The notes: generated from the sequence alone by a model not told the origin. Shown: positions 1-9,272, numbered from the stretch's first letter. The stretch: DNA of 64,000 nucleotides from Amphritea atlantica (GCA_024397875.1 CP073344.1:2533001-2597000), one strand, 5' to 3'. A program made the numbers and translations.

Positions 1-463
1 ACTCTCCAGATATGTTTTTACGTTACAACGTACATAGCAGGAACAGGGCCAACTCACTATAAGCATTAAATATCAAACACTTACTTCAAAAACAGCAAGC
101 AGACTCACGCCCTTACCGCTTTCAAAAATGCCACATATGTCAAAGAAAATGACGTTTTTGACAAATAATCTGCGTATTACAACCATCAGTCATCCCCGGC
201 CGATCCGGCACTTTAATCAACTAACCAACATTGAATCAGGGGTCAGATATCTGACCCGAACAGAACTCTCGCTGTGAAATAAATCCAGAGCAGACAGTTC
301 AGCTGAGATACAGGCAGATCGAATAAGAATAGTTTCAGATAAGAAACTAAATACTACGGAAGATACGCCGATAACATTGCTAATAGTCAGGGAGATCTGA
401 GTCAGTTGAAATAGGGATTACGCAAGCTCCGGCAGATGTTAATGATCGGCTTCGAGGTGCACT
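1..463. other. Intergenic region before the PilZ gene
   Basis: No gene is supported here. The stretch is AT-rich at its left end and holds one perfect 18-bp palindrome (240-257). The sequence just before 464 contains GAGGTG, a good ribosome binding site for the PilZ gene. No RNA gene was recognised. Confidence 0.5.
240..257. repeat. 18-bp perfect palindrome
   Basis: GGGTCAGATATCTGACCC reads identically on both strands. It has no loop and no T-tract, so it is not a typical terminator. It could be a protein-binding site or a remnant of a repetitive extragenic palindrome; the sequence alone does not decide. Confidence 0.6.
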
Positions 464-895
464 ATGCCTGAACACTACTTACGTCATCCGGCAGAGATTC
501 CAATCCTGCTGTGCACGATACAAGAGTCTCGGCCCCAGAATCTGCGCCAGCAGTTAAACAGAGACTTCAGTCCGGGTGGGCTCAGCTGCCTTTCAGAAGC
601 GTATATAACGCCGGGCTCCGCTATCGAAATAAGCGTCAGACTTTCTCACCCCGGCATGTCGGCTAACGGTCATGTCATCTGGTGCCAGCAGGAACAACCC
701 GGTTTTCTTCTTGGCATTGGTTTCGATGACCCTGATCAGGCCTACAGCGTCCGCATGATTGAGCAGATCTGTCAGATTGAAAGCTACCGGCTAAAGCAAC
801 TCAGAGATGGCCGCCAGCTCTCAGGTGAACAGGCAGCCGTTGAATGGATCAGGCTGCACGCGGCAGATTTTCCCGCCATCGGGCAGCTGCAATGA
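464..895 (+). CDS. PilZ-domain protein
   Basis: A 143-residue soluble protein made almost entirely of one PilZ domain, the family that binds cyclic di-GMP. The DFSPGG stretch near residue 36 matches the D/N-x-S-x-x-G part of the binding motif. The N-terminal arginine motif is weak: RHPAEIP has one arginine where the family usually shows RxxxR, so binding should not be assumed. The end of the protein (residues 95-140) is helical and charged. It is monocistronic, with GAGGTG placed just before the ATG. The partner is unknown; motility or surface polysaccharide control would be typical for the family. Confidence 0.75.
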   Translation: MPEHYLRHPAEIPILLCTIQESRPQNLRQQLNRDFSPGGLSCLSEAYITPGSAIEISVRLSHPGMSANGHVIWCQQEQPGFLLGIGFDDPDQAYSVRMIEQICQIESYRLKQLRDGRQLSGEQAAVEWIRLHAADFPAIGQLQ

Positions 896-911
896 TTAGC
901 CTACAACATTC

Positions 912-1148
912 TTAAATATGATGTTCTGCAATAAAGTCATGCAGTGAATCGTAGCTCCAGTCACTGCCGTCAGGATGCTTATGGTCATGCTCATTAAGCT
1001 TTTCCATCATCTGCTTTACATTATCTCCCTTCTTACGCAGCCCCTGAACAAAATGCACCGCCTCATCAATCCGCTGCTGCATCTGTGCATCCACGCCACC
1101 GTCCCGCTCACCCTTTTTACGGATGCTAACTTTAATTCCCGGTTTCAT
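912..1148 (-). CDS. Small charged hypothetical protein
   Basis: Seventy-eight residues, not recognised. The start at 1148 (MKPGIKVSIRKKG) is preferred over an upstream GTG at 1166 because AAGGAG lies about nine bases before it. The protein is rich in Lys, Asp and His and ends in an HDHKHPDGSDW...DFIAEHHI tail; no signal peptide or membrane segment is seen. It is divergent from the lipoprotein gene that follows, with under 80 bp between the starts. The codon pattern looks like its neighbours. Function unknown. Confidence 0.55.
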   Translation of the reverse strand: MKPGIKVSIRKKGERDGGVDAQMQQRIDEAVHFVQGLRKKGDNVKQMMEKLNEHDHKHPDGSDWSYDSLHDFIAEHHI

Positions 1149-1224
1149 GCTATGTTTCTCCTTCACGCTCGACTTTTCTATAACGTTACCCCAGCACTCA
1201 GCAACTGAAAAGGGGCAGATTAAA

Positions 1225-2238
1225 ATGCAGTTAAAAGAACGGACTCTGAACCGGCCATTTACCCTTATCCTGATCGGTTTAATACTCTTAAGCGCTGGCT
1301 GTCAGCATATTACCAAAACTCAGGGGATAAATGAGCCCGCCACCGACGGGAAAACCGTTCCTGCTGACCAGACGGCCCATTCTAAACCGACTGAGCTCCA
1401 CCCCCTGAACGGTAAAATTATCGCCATCGCCACTGGCGAACCAGTCAGCCAGGCGGAACTGATCGAAACACTTCGTCATCGCCGCCTTGTGCTTGTCGGA
1501 GAGAAACACGATAACCCTGAACACCACGCGCGTGAGCTACTACTTCTGCAGGCCCTTCAAAACGGTCCCAAAACGCGGCTGGTGCTGGAGATGCTGGACG
1601 AGCAACAGAGCGGGAATATCAACACTCTGAGCAGCGCAAGCAGCGATACCGAAATCCGCAAACAACTCAACTGGAATGATCGTAACTGGCCCTGGCAGGA
1701 TTATGGACCACTGATCAGTACTGCCCTGAAAAATGGCAACCAGCTCAGGACAGGCAACCTGAGCAAACCGGTATTAATGCAGATCTACCAGAGCGGCGTG
1801 CCGGATCAGCCACGCCTGAGTACAGTCAGCGAGATTCCAGAGGCCATCAGAACAACAATCCGGCAACAGGTATATGAAAGCCACTGCCGGACGATGCCGA
1901 TAGATCAGATGGGACCGATGACTGATATTCAGATCAGCCGGGATGCCAGCATGGCGTACGCATTAACCCATCAACTCGGGGAACAGATGCAGGCGCTTCT
2001 GATAACCGGGGCGTTCCATGCCAGAAAAGACACCGGGGTAGCGCAGCATCTGCAAAAACTCACTTCTGAAGCGGTTACCTCAATCCTGCTGACCGAGACC
2101 GATGAGGCAATCAAAACCGTTGGTGATGCTGTTAAATTGAATACAGGAGTAACAGATTATGTCTGGTTTACTTCCAGATCAGAGGAGAAAGACTACTGCG
2201 CAGCGTTGCAACAGCAGCCTCATCAGAAAGACCGTTAG
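1225..2238 (+). CDS. ChaN-like lipoprotein (haem-binding uptake family)
   Basis: The preferred start gives 337 residues with a lipoprotein signal peptide: positive N-terminus, hydrophobic stretch LILIGLILL and lipobox LSAGC near residue 25. An upstream in-frame start at 1123 would hide this signal, and AGGGGCAG sits before 1225. The mature part contains [15 protein letters not shown], the EKHDN/GExH type motif of the ChaN/PhuW family of periplasmic or outer-membrane haem-associated proteins. Those proteins bind haem with low affinity; the substrate here is inferred only. Its stop overlaps the stop of the convergent parvulin gene. No TonB receptor or haem gene is adjacent. Confidence 0.75.
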   Translation: MQLKERTLNRPFTLILIGLILLSAGCQHITKTQGINEPATDGKTVPADQTAHSKPTELHPLNGKIIAIATGEPVSQAELIETLRHRRLVLVGEKHDNPEHHARELLLLQALQNGPKTRLVLEMLDEQQSGNINTLSSASSDTEIRKQLNWNDRNWPWQDYGPLISTALKNGNQLRTGNLSKPVLMQIYQSGVPDQPRLSTVSEIPEAIRTTIRQQVYESHCRTMPIDQMGPMTDIQISRDASMAYALTHQLGEQMQALLITGAFHARKDTGVAQHLQKLTSEAVTSILLTETDEAIKTVGDAVKLNTGVTDYVWFTSRSEEKDYCAALQQQPHQKDR

Positions 2239-2516
2239 TCTTCGCGGCTGGTGACTTCCAGCAGGTGATAACCAAACTGAGTACGGACAGGTCCCTGTAC
2301 CTCACCCACTGGTGCGGAGAAGACGACTTTATCGAATTCAGCAACCATCTGCCCTGGACCAAAACTACCCAGGTCACCGCCCTGCGCGCCCGATGGGCAG
2401 CTAGAGTGTTTCTTAGCCAGATCAGCGAACTCAGCACCCGCTTCAATTTGTGATTTAAGATCAGCGCACTGAGTCTCACTGCTTACCAGAATGTGTCGGG
2501 CCGTTGCACGTGCCAT
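2235..2516 (-). CDS. ppiC: Parvulin-type peptidyl-prolyl isomerase
   Basis: Ninety-three residues forming a single parvulin domain, the size of cytoplasmic PpiC. Visible family features are ARHILV at the N-terminus, [27 protein letters not shown] and the C-terminal FGYHLLEV. It catalyses cis-trans isomerisation of prolyl bonds. There is no signal peptide or chaperone domain, so it should be cytoplasmic. It stands alone, convergent with the ChaN-like gene with a four-base overlap. Confidence 0.92.
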   Translation of the reverse strand: MARATARHILVSSETQCADLKSQIEAGAEFADLAKKHSSCPSGAQGGDLGSFGPGQMVAEFDKVVFSAPVGEVQGPVRTQFGYHLLEVTSRED

Positions 2517-2628
2517 AAATAAAACTCTCTATGTCAGTTGATAGTGCGCACAGGATCCCTTTTTTCGCTATCCTCTGCAACCCCTGAGAGGCGATTGACG
2601 TTATCAGTAATACTGATATGCTTGCCCA

Positions 2629-3531
2629 ATGGAACTGGCCCGAATCAACCTCAACCTGCTGATCTCACTGTACTATCTTTTGCATAGCAAAAGTGTCACA
2701 GCCGCTGCGGCCGCCCAGCATATCAGTCAGCCGGCAATGAGCAGAAACCTGAGCCAGCTACGGGAGATCTTCAGCGACCCGCTGATGGTGCGGGTGGGCA
2801 ACACAATGCACCTGACACCGCGGGGAGATCAGCTCTGGCAGCAACTCCCCGAAGCACTCAACCATCTTGAAAGCCTGCTTATTCCCGGGCAGTTTGAAGC
2901 GGCAGGTTATATCGGTGAATTCAATATCGCCACCACCGATTTTATTACCCACGACCTGCTGCCGCCGCTGATGGCCGAACTGCAACAGGACGCCCCCGGG
3001 ATCAGCCTGCACTTTCACCTCTGGCACTCGGGAATGATGGAAAGTCTGCGCCAGGGGCGGATGGATCTGGCTGCCTGTATTCTGGATACCGTACCCGATG
3101 ATATCTATGGTAAAAAGTTGGGCAGTGATAGCTACAGCTGCCTGATAAACCAGAACCACCCACTCGCTGAGCACAGATTATCACTGTCAGACTATATCGG
3201 TGCTGAACATATCGGCATCAGCGCTGGCGGTGATAAAATTCGCGCGGTGGATGAGGCGCTGAATAAACTGAACCAGCAGCGCAAGATGAAACTGACGGTC
3301 CCCTTTATTCACTCAGCGATGGCGATAACCAGCCGCGCCAATTATATTCTGACCCTGCCCACCCGCATCGCACTTCAGCTAGGCCCGGTATACGGGCTCA
3401 ATTTCAAAGCGCTACCGGAGCAACTGGTCATTCCCGCCAGCAACTATTATCTGATCTGGCACCAACGGCTTCAGGGTGATCCGGCTCACCGCTATCTGCG
3501 GGAGCGGATGTTGCACAGCCTGGCCGAATAA
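2629..3531 (+). CDS. LysR-family transcriptional regulator
   Basis: Three hundred residues with an N-terminal winged helix-turn-helix (about residues 8-66, including HISQPAMSRNLSQLREIF and the wing DPLMVRVGN) and a substrate-binding domain. The arrangement resembles the NodD/NahR-like branch, with HLTPRG following the HTH. No clear divergent partner exists: the next plus-strand gene is the LysE-type exporter 140 bp downstream, a plausible but unproven target. The effector is unknown. Confidence 0.85.
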   Translation: MELARINLNLLISLYYLLHSKSVTAAAAAQHISQPAMSRNLSQLREIFSDPLMVRVGNTMHLTPRGDQLWQQLPEALNHLESLLIPGQFEAAGYIGEFNIATTDFITHDLLPPLMAELQQDAPGISLHFHLWHSGMMESLRQGRMDLAACILDTVPDDIYGKKLGSDSYSCLINQNHPLAEHRLSLSDYIGAEHIGISAGGDKIRAVDEALNKLNQQRKMKLTVPFIHSAMAITSRANYILTLPTRIALQLGPVYGLNFKALPEQLVIPASNYYLIWHQRLQGDPAHRYLRERMLHSLAE

Positions 3532-3671
3532 CCCCCTCTTGTGAAAGAAAAGCGGCTCCAACCTTCGCATCAAGGTCATAACTAAAGCTGATAACCATTA
3601 TCCAGAATCGATATTCGCTTATCCCCGACCCCGTCTCTAGAATTCACGCCATTAACCGATGGAACACTCTG

Positions 3672-4268
3672 ATGACTGAATGGCTGATCTTTACCGGTGT
3701 GATGCTGCTGGGGGCGATGCTCCCGGGTGCAAATACCGCAATTATTTTACGCAACACACTGCAAGGCTCACGACGCAGGGGGTTTATCACTGCCCTGGGG
3801 CTGGCAACTGCGCTGACCATTCATGTCATTCTGTCAGTGATCGGGCTGGCAGCCCTGATTGAGAGCATCCCGGCGCTTTATACGGCCATTCGCTGGCTTG
3901 GCAGTGCCTATCTGATCTATCTGGGTGTGGTGTATCTGGCAACCCGATCCGACGCCAAAACAGAGAGTGCTGAAAAAAGCAGCGGTCATCCGTTTATTGC
4001 CGGAATGATGGTGAGTCTGTTTAACCCGAAGCTTCTGATTATGTTTGTGGCGATCTTCAGTCACGTGGTGGCAGAGATTCAAAGTGTTACCATGCAGGTT
4101 TTATACTGCGCCACCCCGATACTTGTCGAGCTTAGCTGGCTGAGCATGATTATCCTGCTGCTGAGCCGCCCGGCTATCCAGCGCTGGCTTAAACGGGTAC
4201 GGGTAAAAATCGAAAGACTGATCGGCGGCGGATTGGTACTGCTGGGCATCAAGCTGGGGCTGGGCTAA
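3672..4268 (+). CDS. LysE/RhtB-family amino acid exporter
   Basis: A 198-residue membrane protein with about six hydrophobic segments. The N-terminus carries the family pattern PGANTAIILRNTLQGSRRRG (about residues 18-37), followed by the typical AIRWLGSAYLIYLGV segment. RhtB/LysE members export amino acids or related small molecules through the inner membrane, using proton motive force. The substrate cannot be read from the sequence. The gene lies just after a LysR gene on the same strand, which may regulate it. Confidence 0.82.
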   Translation: MTEWLIFTGVMLLGAMLPGANTAIILRNTLQGSRRRGFITALGLATALTIHVILSVIGLAALIESIPALYTAIRWLGSAYLIYLGVVYLATRSDAKTESAEKSSGHPFIAGMMVSLFNPKLLIMFVAIFSHVVAEIQSVTMQVLYCATPILVELSWLSMIILLLSRPAIQRWLKRVRVKIERLIGGGLVLLGIKLGLG

Positions 4269-4326
4269 ACGGATCACCCACCCCGCTTGTCGACCTCACT
4301 TATCGGTCCCTCTGATAGACCCCAGT

Positions 4327-6441
4327 TTAAACCTGCTGCACAGGGATCGCGTCCTGCGCCCGGACCGCTTTAGCCTTCTGCTTATTCTGAGAAAGCGCAA
4401 TGGCACACTGATCATCATTATTCAGAATAACGATGCATTCCATGCACTGAATACATTCATCGTAATCGACACTGCCGTCGCGGTTGATGGAGTCGATTTC
4501 ACAACGTACTTTGCATAACTGGCAGGGACTGCCGCACTCAGCCCGGCGGTGCAGCCAGCGGAACAGACTGAATCTGCCCAGCACCGCCAAACCGGCCCCC
4601 AGCGGACACAGATAGCGACAGAAAAACTTATGGATAAACATTCCGGTGACTAACAGCAGCAACGCATAAACAACAAAAGGCCAGCTACGGATAAAGGTCA
4701 GGGTGATTGCGGTTTTGAAGGGTTCAAGTTCCGCCAGTCGTTCCGCCAGACTGACTGACCAGAATGCGCTACCCAGCAGTACCAGCAGCAACAGATACTT
4801 CAGTTTTTGCAGCTTTTGATGCATTGCCGGAGGAATTTTTACCTGCTTCAGTTTCAACAGACCTCCCACTTTCGCCGCAATCTCCTGCAGCACACCAAAG
4901 GGGCAGAGCCAGCCACAGAAGACCCCCCGCCCCCAGAGGAACAGTGTAATAAACACATAGGTCCACAGCACAAAAAGCACCGGGTCTAACAGGAACACCT
5001 CTATATCAAAGCCTTTCACCAGCTGCAGCAACAGGGTGTATATATTAACGACCGAGAGCTGACCCTGGGCGTAGATCCCGATAAAGCCCAGCGTAAACAG
5101 CATCACTCCCCAACGAACCCGGTGAAATAAACGACTGTGGGCTGATAAACGGTGTTGCCAGATAAACGTGGCGGTCACCACCAGCAGGGTCAGCACCAGA
5201 CCGGTGATCTGCACCCAGCGATCCAGCCATAACCGCTGCCATAACGGCAGGGGTTTAACCTCCTCTGTCACGGTAATATCAAACAACTCAGCCGGCAGTT
5301 GATAGCTGTCCTCAAACTGAGCCTGATCACGGATAAGGTGATTACGCGGCAGATCAAGATCCAGCGTCAGGTGCATCGGCTGGGAAGGATCAAAGCCCGA
5401 CTGGGCTTTAATCCTGAACACCCGCAACTCTTCAAAGTCGGGGGCATCGGCCGGTAGCTGCGGCTGTGTGTTGTCAAAGAAATCCAGATCGCGAATATCC
5501 ACTGGCAAACCGTTCTGAGACATCCCTAGTCGGCTGGGCACCGTGCCCCGGCGAAACTCAGGCTCAAGAAAACCATATTCCCCCACTGACGCGACCAACA
5601 GCGCATGCTCACCGGGCCGCAATACCGACAACAAACGCTCAAACTCCTGTTCACCCAGTATATTTTTCCCGGTCACCGGGGTGTTCAGGTAAGCATAATA
5701 ATAACGCCCCGGCAGATCAGACTCCGTCAGTGCCTGCCGTAGCTCCGGGTCCTGATAATCCTCCAGCGCCAGCGGAAAGCCCTGCTGCAACTGATCTGCA
5801 GATACCGTCCAGTGGCGCAACAAAGCACTGCTCTGCAGTTGCTGCCAGCTATAGGGCTGGAAAACATCTTCTCTAACGGTAACGGTCGGCGGGCGCTCAA
5901 AACCCTCAAGATAAGCACGGGCGACCTGCAGCGCGGCAGATAACACCGTATCATTCATCACCAGCACTGAGACGGTGGCTTTGGTGACACCATCGATATA
6001 GACCGTCGCGGAACCGTCCTGATCCTGCCCGCTATGACGACTATCCACAATAACCCGTTTATCAACCGTCAATCCCTCATACTGACGGATAAACTCAACC
6101 ATCGGCTGCTCGCCCAGACCATGCATGAAAATCGGCTCATGGTGATTGAGTATTTTTATTTTCACTATTTTACCGGAGGCATCCAGTCCGATCAGAAGAT
6201 TGATCCGTTCCCCCGAAAAGCCGGGAAGGTTGGTCAGATCATTGGTTTCGAAGACATAACCTAACAACTGATCGAGCTGATAAACAGGCACGACCGAGGG
6301 ATTTTCCAGGGAGTCGCCAATACGGGTCAATTTTGGAAAGATTGTCCGGATCTCAGTTTCAGACACCTGTGCCAATGCTAAGCCGCTCGAAAGCAGCAGA
6401 CAGAAAAGCAACACTGTTCTGAGAAAAGCATTAAATGGCAT
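4327..6441 (-). CDS. NosR/NirI-family membrane flavo-iron-sulfur protein
   Basis: At 704 residues this is the usual NosR length. In order: signal peptide; periplasmic FMN-binding domain with GVTKATVS near residue 150, resembling the covalent flavinylation motif; about five or six membrane helices (roughly 410-620); two CxxxCP motifs, CGWLCPFG and CRYLCPLG; and a C-terminal cytoplasmic ferredoxin-like part with CGSPCQLCKVRC and CIQCMEC. NosR feeds electrons to nitrous oxide reductase. No nosZ, nosD, nosF, nosY or nosL gene lies in this window, so the gene is isolated here. It could serve another membrane electron transfer route. Confidence 0.83.
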   Translation of the reverse strand: MPFNAFLRTVLLFCLLLSSGLALAQVSETEIRTIFPKLTRIGDSLENPSVVPVYQLDQLLGYVFETNDLTNLPGFSGERINLLIGLDASGKIVKIKILNHHEPIFMHGLGEQPMVEFIRQYEGLTVDKRVIVDSRHSGQDQDGSATVYIDGVTKATVSVLVMNDTVLSAALQVARAYLEGFERPPTVTVREDVFQPYSWQQLQSSALLRHWTVSADQLQQGFPLALEDYQDPELRQALTESDLPGRYYYAYLNTPVTGKNILGEQEFERLLSVLRPGEHALLVASVGEYGFLEPEFRRGTVPSRLGMSQNGLPVDIRDLDFFDNTQPQLPADAPDFEELRVFRIKAQSGFDPSQPMHLTLDLDLPRNHLIRDQAQFEDSYQLPAELFDITVTEEVKPLPLWQRLWLDRWVQITGLVLTLLVVTATFIWQHRLSAHSRLFHRVRWGVMLFTLGFIGIYAQGQLSVVNIYTLLLQLVKGFDIEVFLLDPVLFVLWTYVFITLFLWGRGVFCGWLCPFGVLQEIAAKVGGLLKLKQVKIPPAMHQKLQKLKYLLLLVLLGSAFWSVSLAERLAELEPFKTAITLTFIRSWPFVVYALLLLVTGMFIHKFFCRYLCPLGAGLAVLGRFSLFRWLHRRAECGSPCQLCKVRCEIDSINRDGSVDYDECIQCMECIVILNNDDQCAIALSQNKQKAKAVRAQDAIPVQQV

Positions 6442-6460
6442 ATAGAAACTCCACGGGTTA

Positions 6461-6472
6461 ACTATTAATAGT
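6461..6472. repeat. Palindrome upstream of the NosR-like gene
   Basis: ACTATTAATAGT is a perfect 12-bp palindrome 20 bp upstream of the NosR-like start. It does not fit an FNR/Dnr site (TTGAT-N4-ATCAA). It may be an operator; the binding protein is unknown. Confidence 0.35.
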
Positions 6473-6496
6473 CCGTAAAGTTCTTATCCCCATCCA

Positions 6497-6534
6497 TACT
6501 ACTTTGCGTCTGTTCAACCTACTACTTTAGCGTC
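6497..6534. repeat. Direct repeat TACTACTTT(A)GCGTC
   Basis: TACTACTTTGCGTC at 6497 recurs as TACTACTTTAGCGTC at 6520, with the start points 23 bp apart, about two helical turns. It lies between the NosR-like start and the end of the LysR gene. It could be an activator site for the NosR-like promoter or a small duplication. Confidence 0.4.
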
Positions 6535-7453
6535 AGATCACCTGTAGAATCCGTTGCCGGATCCAGCGGCACATCGGGTCACGGTGATGCCGCTCATGCC
6601 AGTAAAGATAAAAACTGATTGGTGCAGACTGCAGTTCGTCGGGGACCGGTTTGAGAACAATATTGCGCCCCAGAGCGATTCGCTGAGCAACGATCTGTGG
6701 CAGATAGAACAACAGATCTGAGGTTTCACAAAAATCCGCGGCCGTCATAAAGTTGGACAGGCGCAGCGCCAGATGCCGTTTACGGTTCATCTGAGCCAAC
6801 CGCTGATCAATATGTCCCGCCCCCTGCCCTGTCATTGAGACTAACCCATGACTGGCTGAGAGATACGCATCGAGTGTCAGGTTTTCCGCTGCCAGTGGAT
6901 GATCCGCAGCCATCATACACACAACCCCCGACTGTGCGATCAGCAGACGGCGGTACTGGCCCTCACCCTGTTGCGGCTCCATGCCGGTCAGACTGAAATG
7001 AACATCGCCTCTTTCCAGCAGTTCAAAATGATTACGCGGCTCGGTACGCACCTCCAGACGCATTTTCGGGGCCTCCGAGCGCAGCACTTTCATCAATGGC
7101 GAGACAAAACACGCCACTTCCAGATCGAGCCCATAGACCCGCACCACATCTTCCGCTTCGGCAGGAATAAATTGCGGCTCAGCAATAAGCTGCTCCATGC
7201 CACTGAGAAGCACCTGTAACCGGGGGAGAATATCAGCCCCCCGGGCACTCAGATCAAAGCCGTGAGCCGTTCTCACCAGCAACGGATCATCGAAGGTGTC
7301 CCGCAACCGCTGCAATGCACGGCTGACCGCAGGCTGACTCATATTCAACAGCTCTGAAGCACGGGTAACATGCCGGGTTTCCAGCAATCGCTGCAATACC
7401 ACCAACAGATTCAGATCAACAGACCTTAGATTCACTTCACGCATAACAACCAT
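6533..7453 (-). CDS. LysR-family regulator divergent from a WrbA-like gene
   Basis: About 306 residues. The N-terminal HTH (residues about 5-65) reads LLNMSQPAVSRALQRLRDTFDDPLLVRT, followed by a substrate-binding domain. Three starts are possible within 12 bases (GTG 7456, ATG 7453, ATG 7444) and none has a clear Shine-Dalgarno. The gene is divergent from the flavodoxin-like gene at 7549, the classical LysR arrangement, and a 10-bp palindrome lies in the shared promoter. Regulation of that neighbour is inferred. Confidence 0.85.
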   Translation of the reverse strand: MVVMREVNLRSVDLNLLVVLQRLLETRHVTRASELLNMSQPAVSRALQRLRDTFDDPLLVRTAHGFDLSARGADILPRLQVLLSGMEQLIAEPQFIPAEAEDVVRVYGLDLEVACFVSPLMKVLRSEAPKMRLEVRTEPRNHFELLERGDVHFSLTGMEPQQGEGQYRRLLIAQSGVVCMMAADHPLAAENLTLDAYLSASHGLVSMTGQGAGHIDQRLAQMNRKRHLALRLSNFMTAADFCETSDLLFYLPQIVAQRIALGRNIVLKPVPDELQSAPISFYLYWHERHHRDPMCRWIRQRILQVI

Positions 7454-7469
7454 CACAACAATGCATTAG

Positions 7470-7479
7470 ATGAATTCAT
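7470..7479. promoter_or_regulatory. Candidate LysR operator
   Basis: ATGAATTCAT is a perfect palindrome in the 95-bp divergent promoter, flanked on the right by TATGAATCAT, a repeat of the half site. LysR proteins bind interrupted dyads of T-N11-A type. Position supports an operator; sequence specificity is unproven. Confidence 0.35.
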
Positions 7480-7548
7480 TATGAATCATTACAGTAACCA
7501 TGACTACGGGAGAACAGCCCGCCAACACATTTTAACGAGGTATTATTT

Positions 7549-8124
7549 ATGTCTGATCAGGTAAAAGTAGCAGTCGCTTATCATAGTGGGTACGGACACA
7601 CTGAAGTGCTGGCCCAGGCAGTTGCGGCTGGCGCAGAAAATGCGGGTGCCGTAGCGGTAACAGTGTCTGTCGCGGATGCGGATACAGTGAACTGGGATGC
7701 ACTGGCTGAAGCTGATGCCATTATCTTTGGCTCTCCAACCTATATGGGTTCCGTCAGCGGTCAGTTTAAAACCTTTATGGATGCCAGCTCAAAGGTATGG
7801 GCTGAAGGGGGCTGGAAAGATAAACTGGCGGCAGGTTTCACCAACTCCTCCAGTCAGAGTGGCGACAAACTCAATACACTGCAACAGATGTCTATCTATG
7901 CAGCGCAACAGGGAATGATCTGGGTTAGCCTGGGCATAATGCCCGGCAATAACAGCAGCCAGGGATCAACGGAAGACCTCAACCGTCTCGGTAGTTTTCT
8001 CGGCGCGATGGCGCAGAGCAATGCTGATGAAGGCGCAGAGGTTACACCGCCTCAGTCTGACAGAGATACCGCTCAGGCACTGGGTGCTCGGGTTGCAGCC
8101 GCAGCAAAACGCTGGAAACAGTAA
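7549..8124 (+). CDS. WrbA/flavodoxin-like NAD(P)H:quinone oxidoreductase
   Basis: A 191-residue flavodoxin-fold protein. The FMN phosphate loop is at the N-terminus (AYHSGYGHTE), the second loop is FGSPTYMGSVSGQFKTFMD, and GFTNSSSQSGDKLNTLQQ follows, as in WrbA-type quinone oxidoreductases. These tetrameric enzymes reduce quinones by two electrons and limit radical formation. CGAGGT precedes the start. It is divergently paired with a LysR regulator. Assignment to WrbA itself rather than a related flavodoxin-family reductase is less sure. Confidence 0.82.
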   Translation: MSDQVKVAVAYHSGYGHTEVLAQAVAAGAENAGAVAVTVSVADADTVNWDALAEADAIIFGSPTYMGSVSGQFKTFMDASSKVWAEGGWKDKLAAGFTNSSSQSGDKLNTLQQMSIYAAQQGMIWVSLGIMPGNNSSQGSTEDLNRLGSFLGAMAQSNADEGAEVTPPQSDRDTAQALGARVAAAAKRWKQ

Positions 8125-8137
8125 CAACCGGATAAGA

Positions 8138-8163
8138 TGACAGGCGGTTCATGCCGCCTGTCA
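8138..8163 (+). terminator. Stem-loop after the WrbA-like gene
   Basis: TGACAGGCGG pairs with CCGCCTGTCA around a six-base loop, 14 bp after the stop codon. There is no T-tract, so it may protect the mRNA end or work as a weak terminator. Confidence 0.5.
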
Positions 8164-8236
8164 CCGATGGAGCCGCAGTACTGAGCAGCAACCTGGCCCG
8201 GCGAAGTATCACTAAACCAACACGGTTTCGTACGCT

Positions 8237-8623
8237 TTATGTACTCGTGCGGTTAATCTGCTTTGGACGCCCATCGCTACCGATCGCCACAAAGGTAAAA
8301 CTGGCCTCTGTCACCTTTTCTATCAACTCACTATGGTGCCGTTGCACCCAGGTTTCCACATGAACCACCAGTGACGTATTACCGTAGCGGACCATTTTAC
8401 AGAAACAACTGACATCATCACCGATATTAACCGGCTTATGGAAAGTCATCGCATCAACCGCCACAGTCACAACCCGGCACTTTATCTCCTGTGAAGCAAA
8501 GCTGCCACTGGCCAGATCCATCTGCGCCATAATCCAGCCGCCGAAGATATCACCGTCCGGATTTGCATCTCCCGGCATTGCAATGGTTCTGAGTGAAGGC
8601 CGACCTTCCGGCATTTTTGACAT
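8237..8623 (-). CDS. Acyl-CoA thioesterase, YciA type
   Basis: A 128-residue hotdog-fold protein. The N-terminus reads RTIAMPGDANPDGDIFGGWIMAQMD-like (shown in parts: GDANPDGDIFGGW), the YciA hallmark in which the aspartate and glycines line the active site, followed by VAVDAMTFHKPVNIGDDV. YciA hydrolyses a wide range of acyl-CoA thioesters in the cytoplasm. The length matches the family. It is a single gene, with no operon partner close by. Confidence 0.9.
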   Translation of the reverse strand: MSKMPEGRPSLRTIAMPGDANPDGDIFGGWIMAQMDLASGSFASQEIKCRVVTVAVDAMTFHKPVNIGDDVSCFCKMVRYGNTSLVVHVETWVQRHHSELIEKVTEASFTFVAIGSDGRPKQINRTST

Positions 8624-8720
8624 GGTGACTCCAAAATTACACTGACAGGCAGAACGGCCTGAAAAGATTAGACAGATATTAAAGCAAGATATGCAGGTCC
8701 GATACTAAAGATCAGGAAAG

Positions 8721-9272
8721 TCAGACCTGCTTCAGCTTCTCAGACAGCTGAGCCAGCAGCCCCTCAGGATGATTATCGACCAGCAAAAAGTCCCGATACT
8801 CATCCCGGATAAACTCCTGATCCGCAGCATGGACAATAAAAGCCAGAAGATTATCGAAGTACCCCTCAATGTTCAACAAACCAAACGGCTTATGATGAAT
8901 ACCAATCTGCCGCCAGGCCCAGACCTCAAACAGCTCTTCCAGAGTACCGGTGCCACCGGGCAGTGCAATAAACGCATCCGCCAGCTCCATCATCACCGCT
9001 TTTCGCTGATGCATATCCTCGACGACATGCAGCTCGCTCAGACCCACATGTACCTGCTCCCGGTCAACCAGCACCTGAGGCATCACACCACACACATGGC
9101 CACCGGCTTCCAGCACACCATCGGCAACGCTACCCATCAGCCCGATGCTTGAACCACCATACACCAGTTCAATATTCTGCCGGGCCATCAGGTTACCCAG
9201 CTTTCGTGCTTCGCTTTTATAGGGCCCCTCTGCTGGTCCGGACGAGGCTCCACAGTACACCGCAATTCTCAT
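8721..9272 (-). CDS. LOG-family nucleoside 5'-monophosphate phosphoribohydrolase-like protein
   Basis: From the preferred start (MRIAVYCGASSG) the protein has 183 residues. The Rossmann-like N-terminus and the PGGTGTLEELFE motif identify the LOG/TIGR00730 family, which includes cytokinin-activating phosphoribohydrolases. YGGSSIGLMG is also typical. In bacteria the substrate is usually AMP or another nucleoside monophosphate; the physiological role is often unclear. An upstream in-frame start at 9308 would add 12 residues with no family support. Confidence 0.88.
   Translation of the reverse strand: MRIAVYCGASSGPAEGPYKSEARKLGNLMARQNIELVYGGSSIGLMGSVADGVLEAGGHVCGVMPQVLVDREQVHVGLSELHVVEDMHQRKAVMMELADAFIALPGGTGTLEELFEVWAWRQIGIHHKPFGLLNIEGYFDNLLAFIVHAADQEFIRDEYRDFLLVDNHPEGLLAQLSEKLKQV

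Noticed and set aside
6442..6532. FNR/Dnr-type site before the NosR-like gene
   Set aside because: No TTGAT-N4-ATCAA dyad was found; only an unrelated palindrome and a direct repeat.
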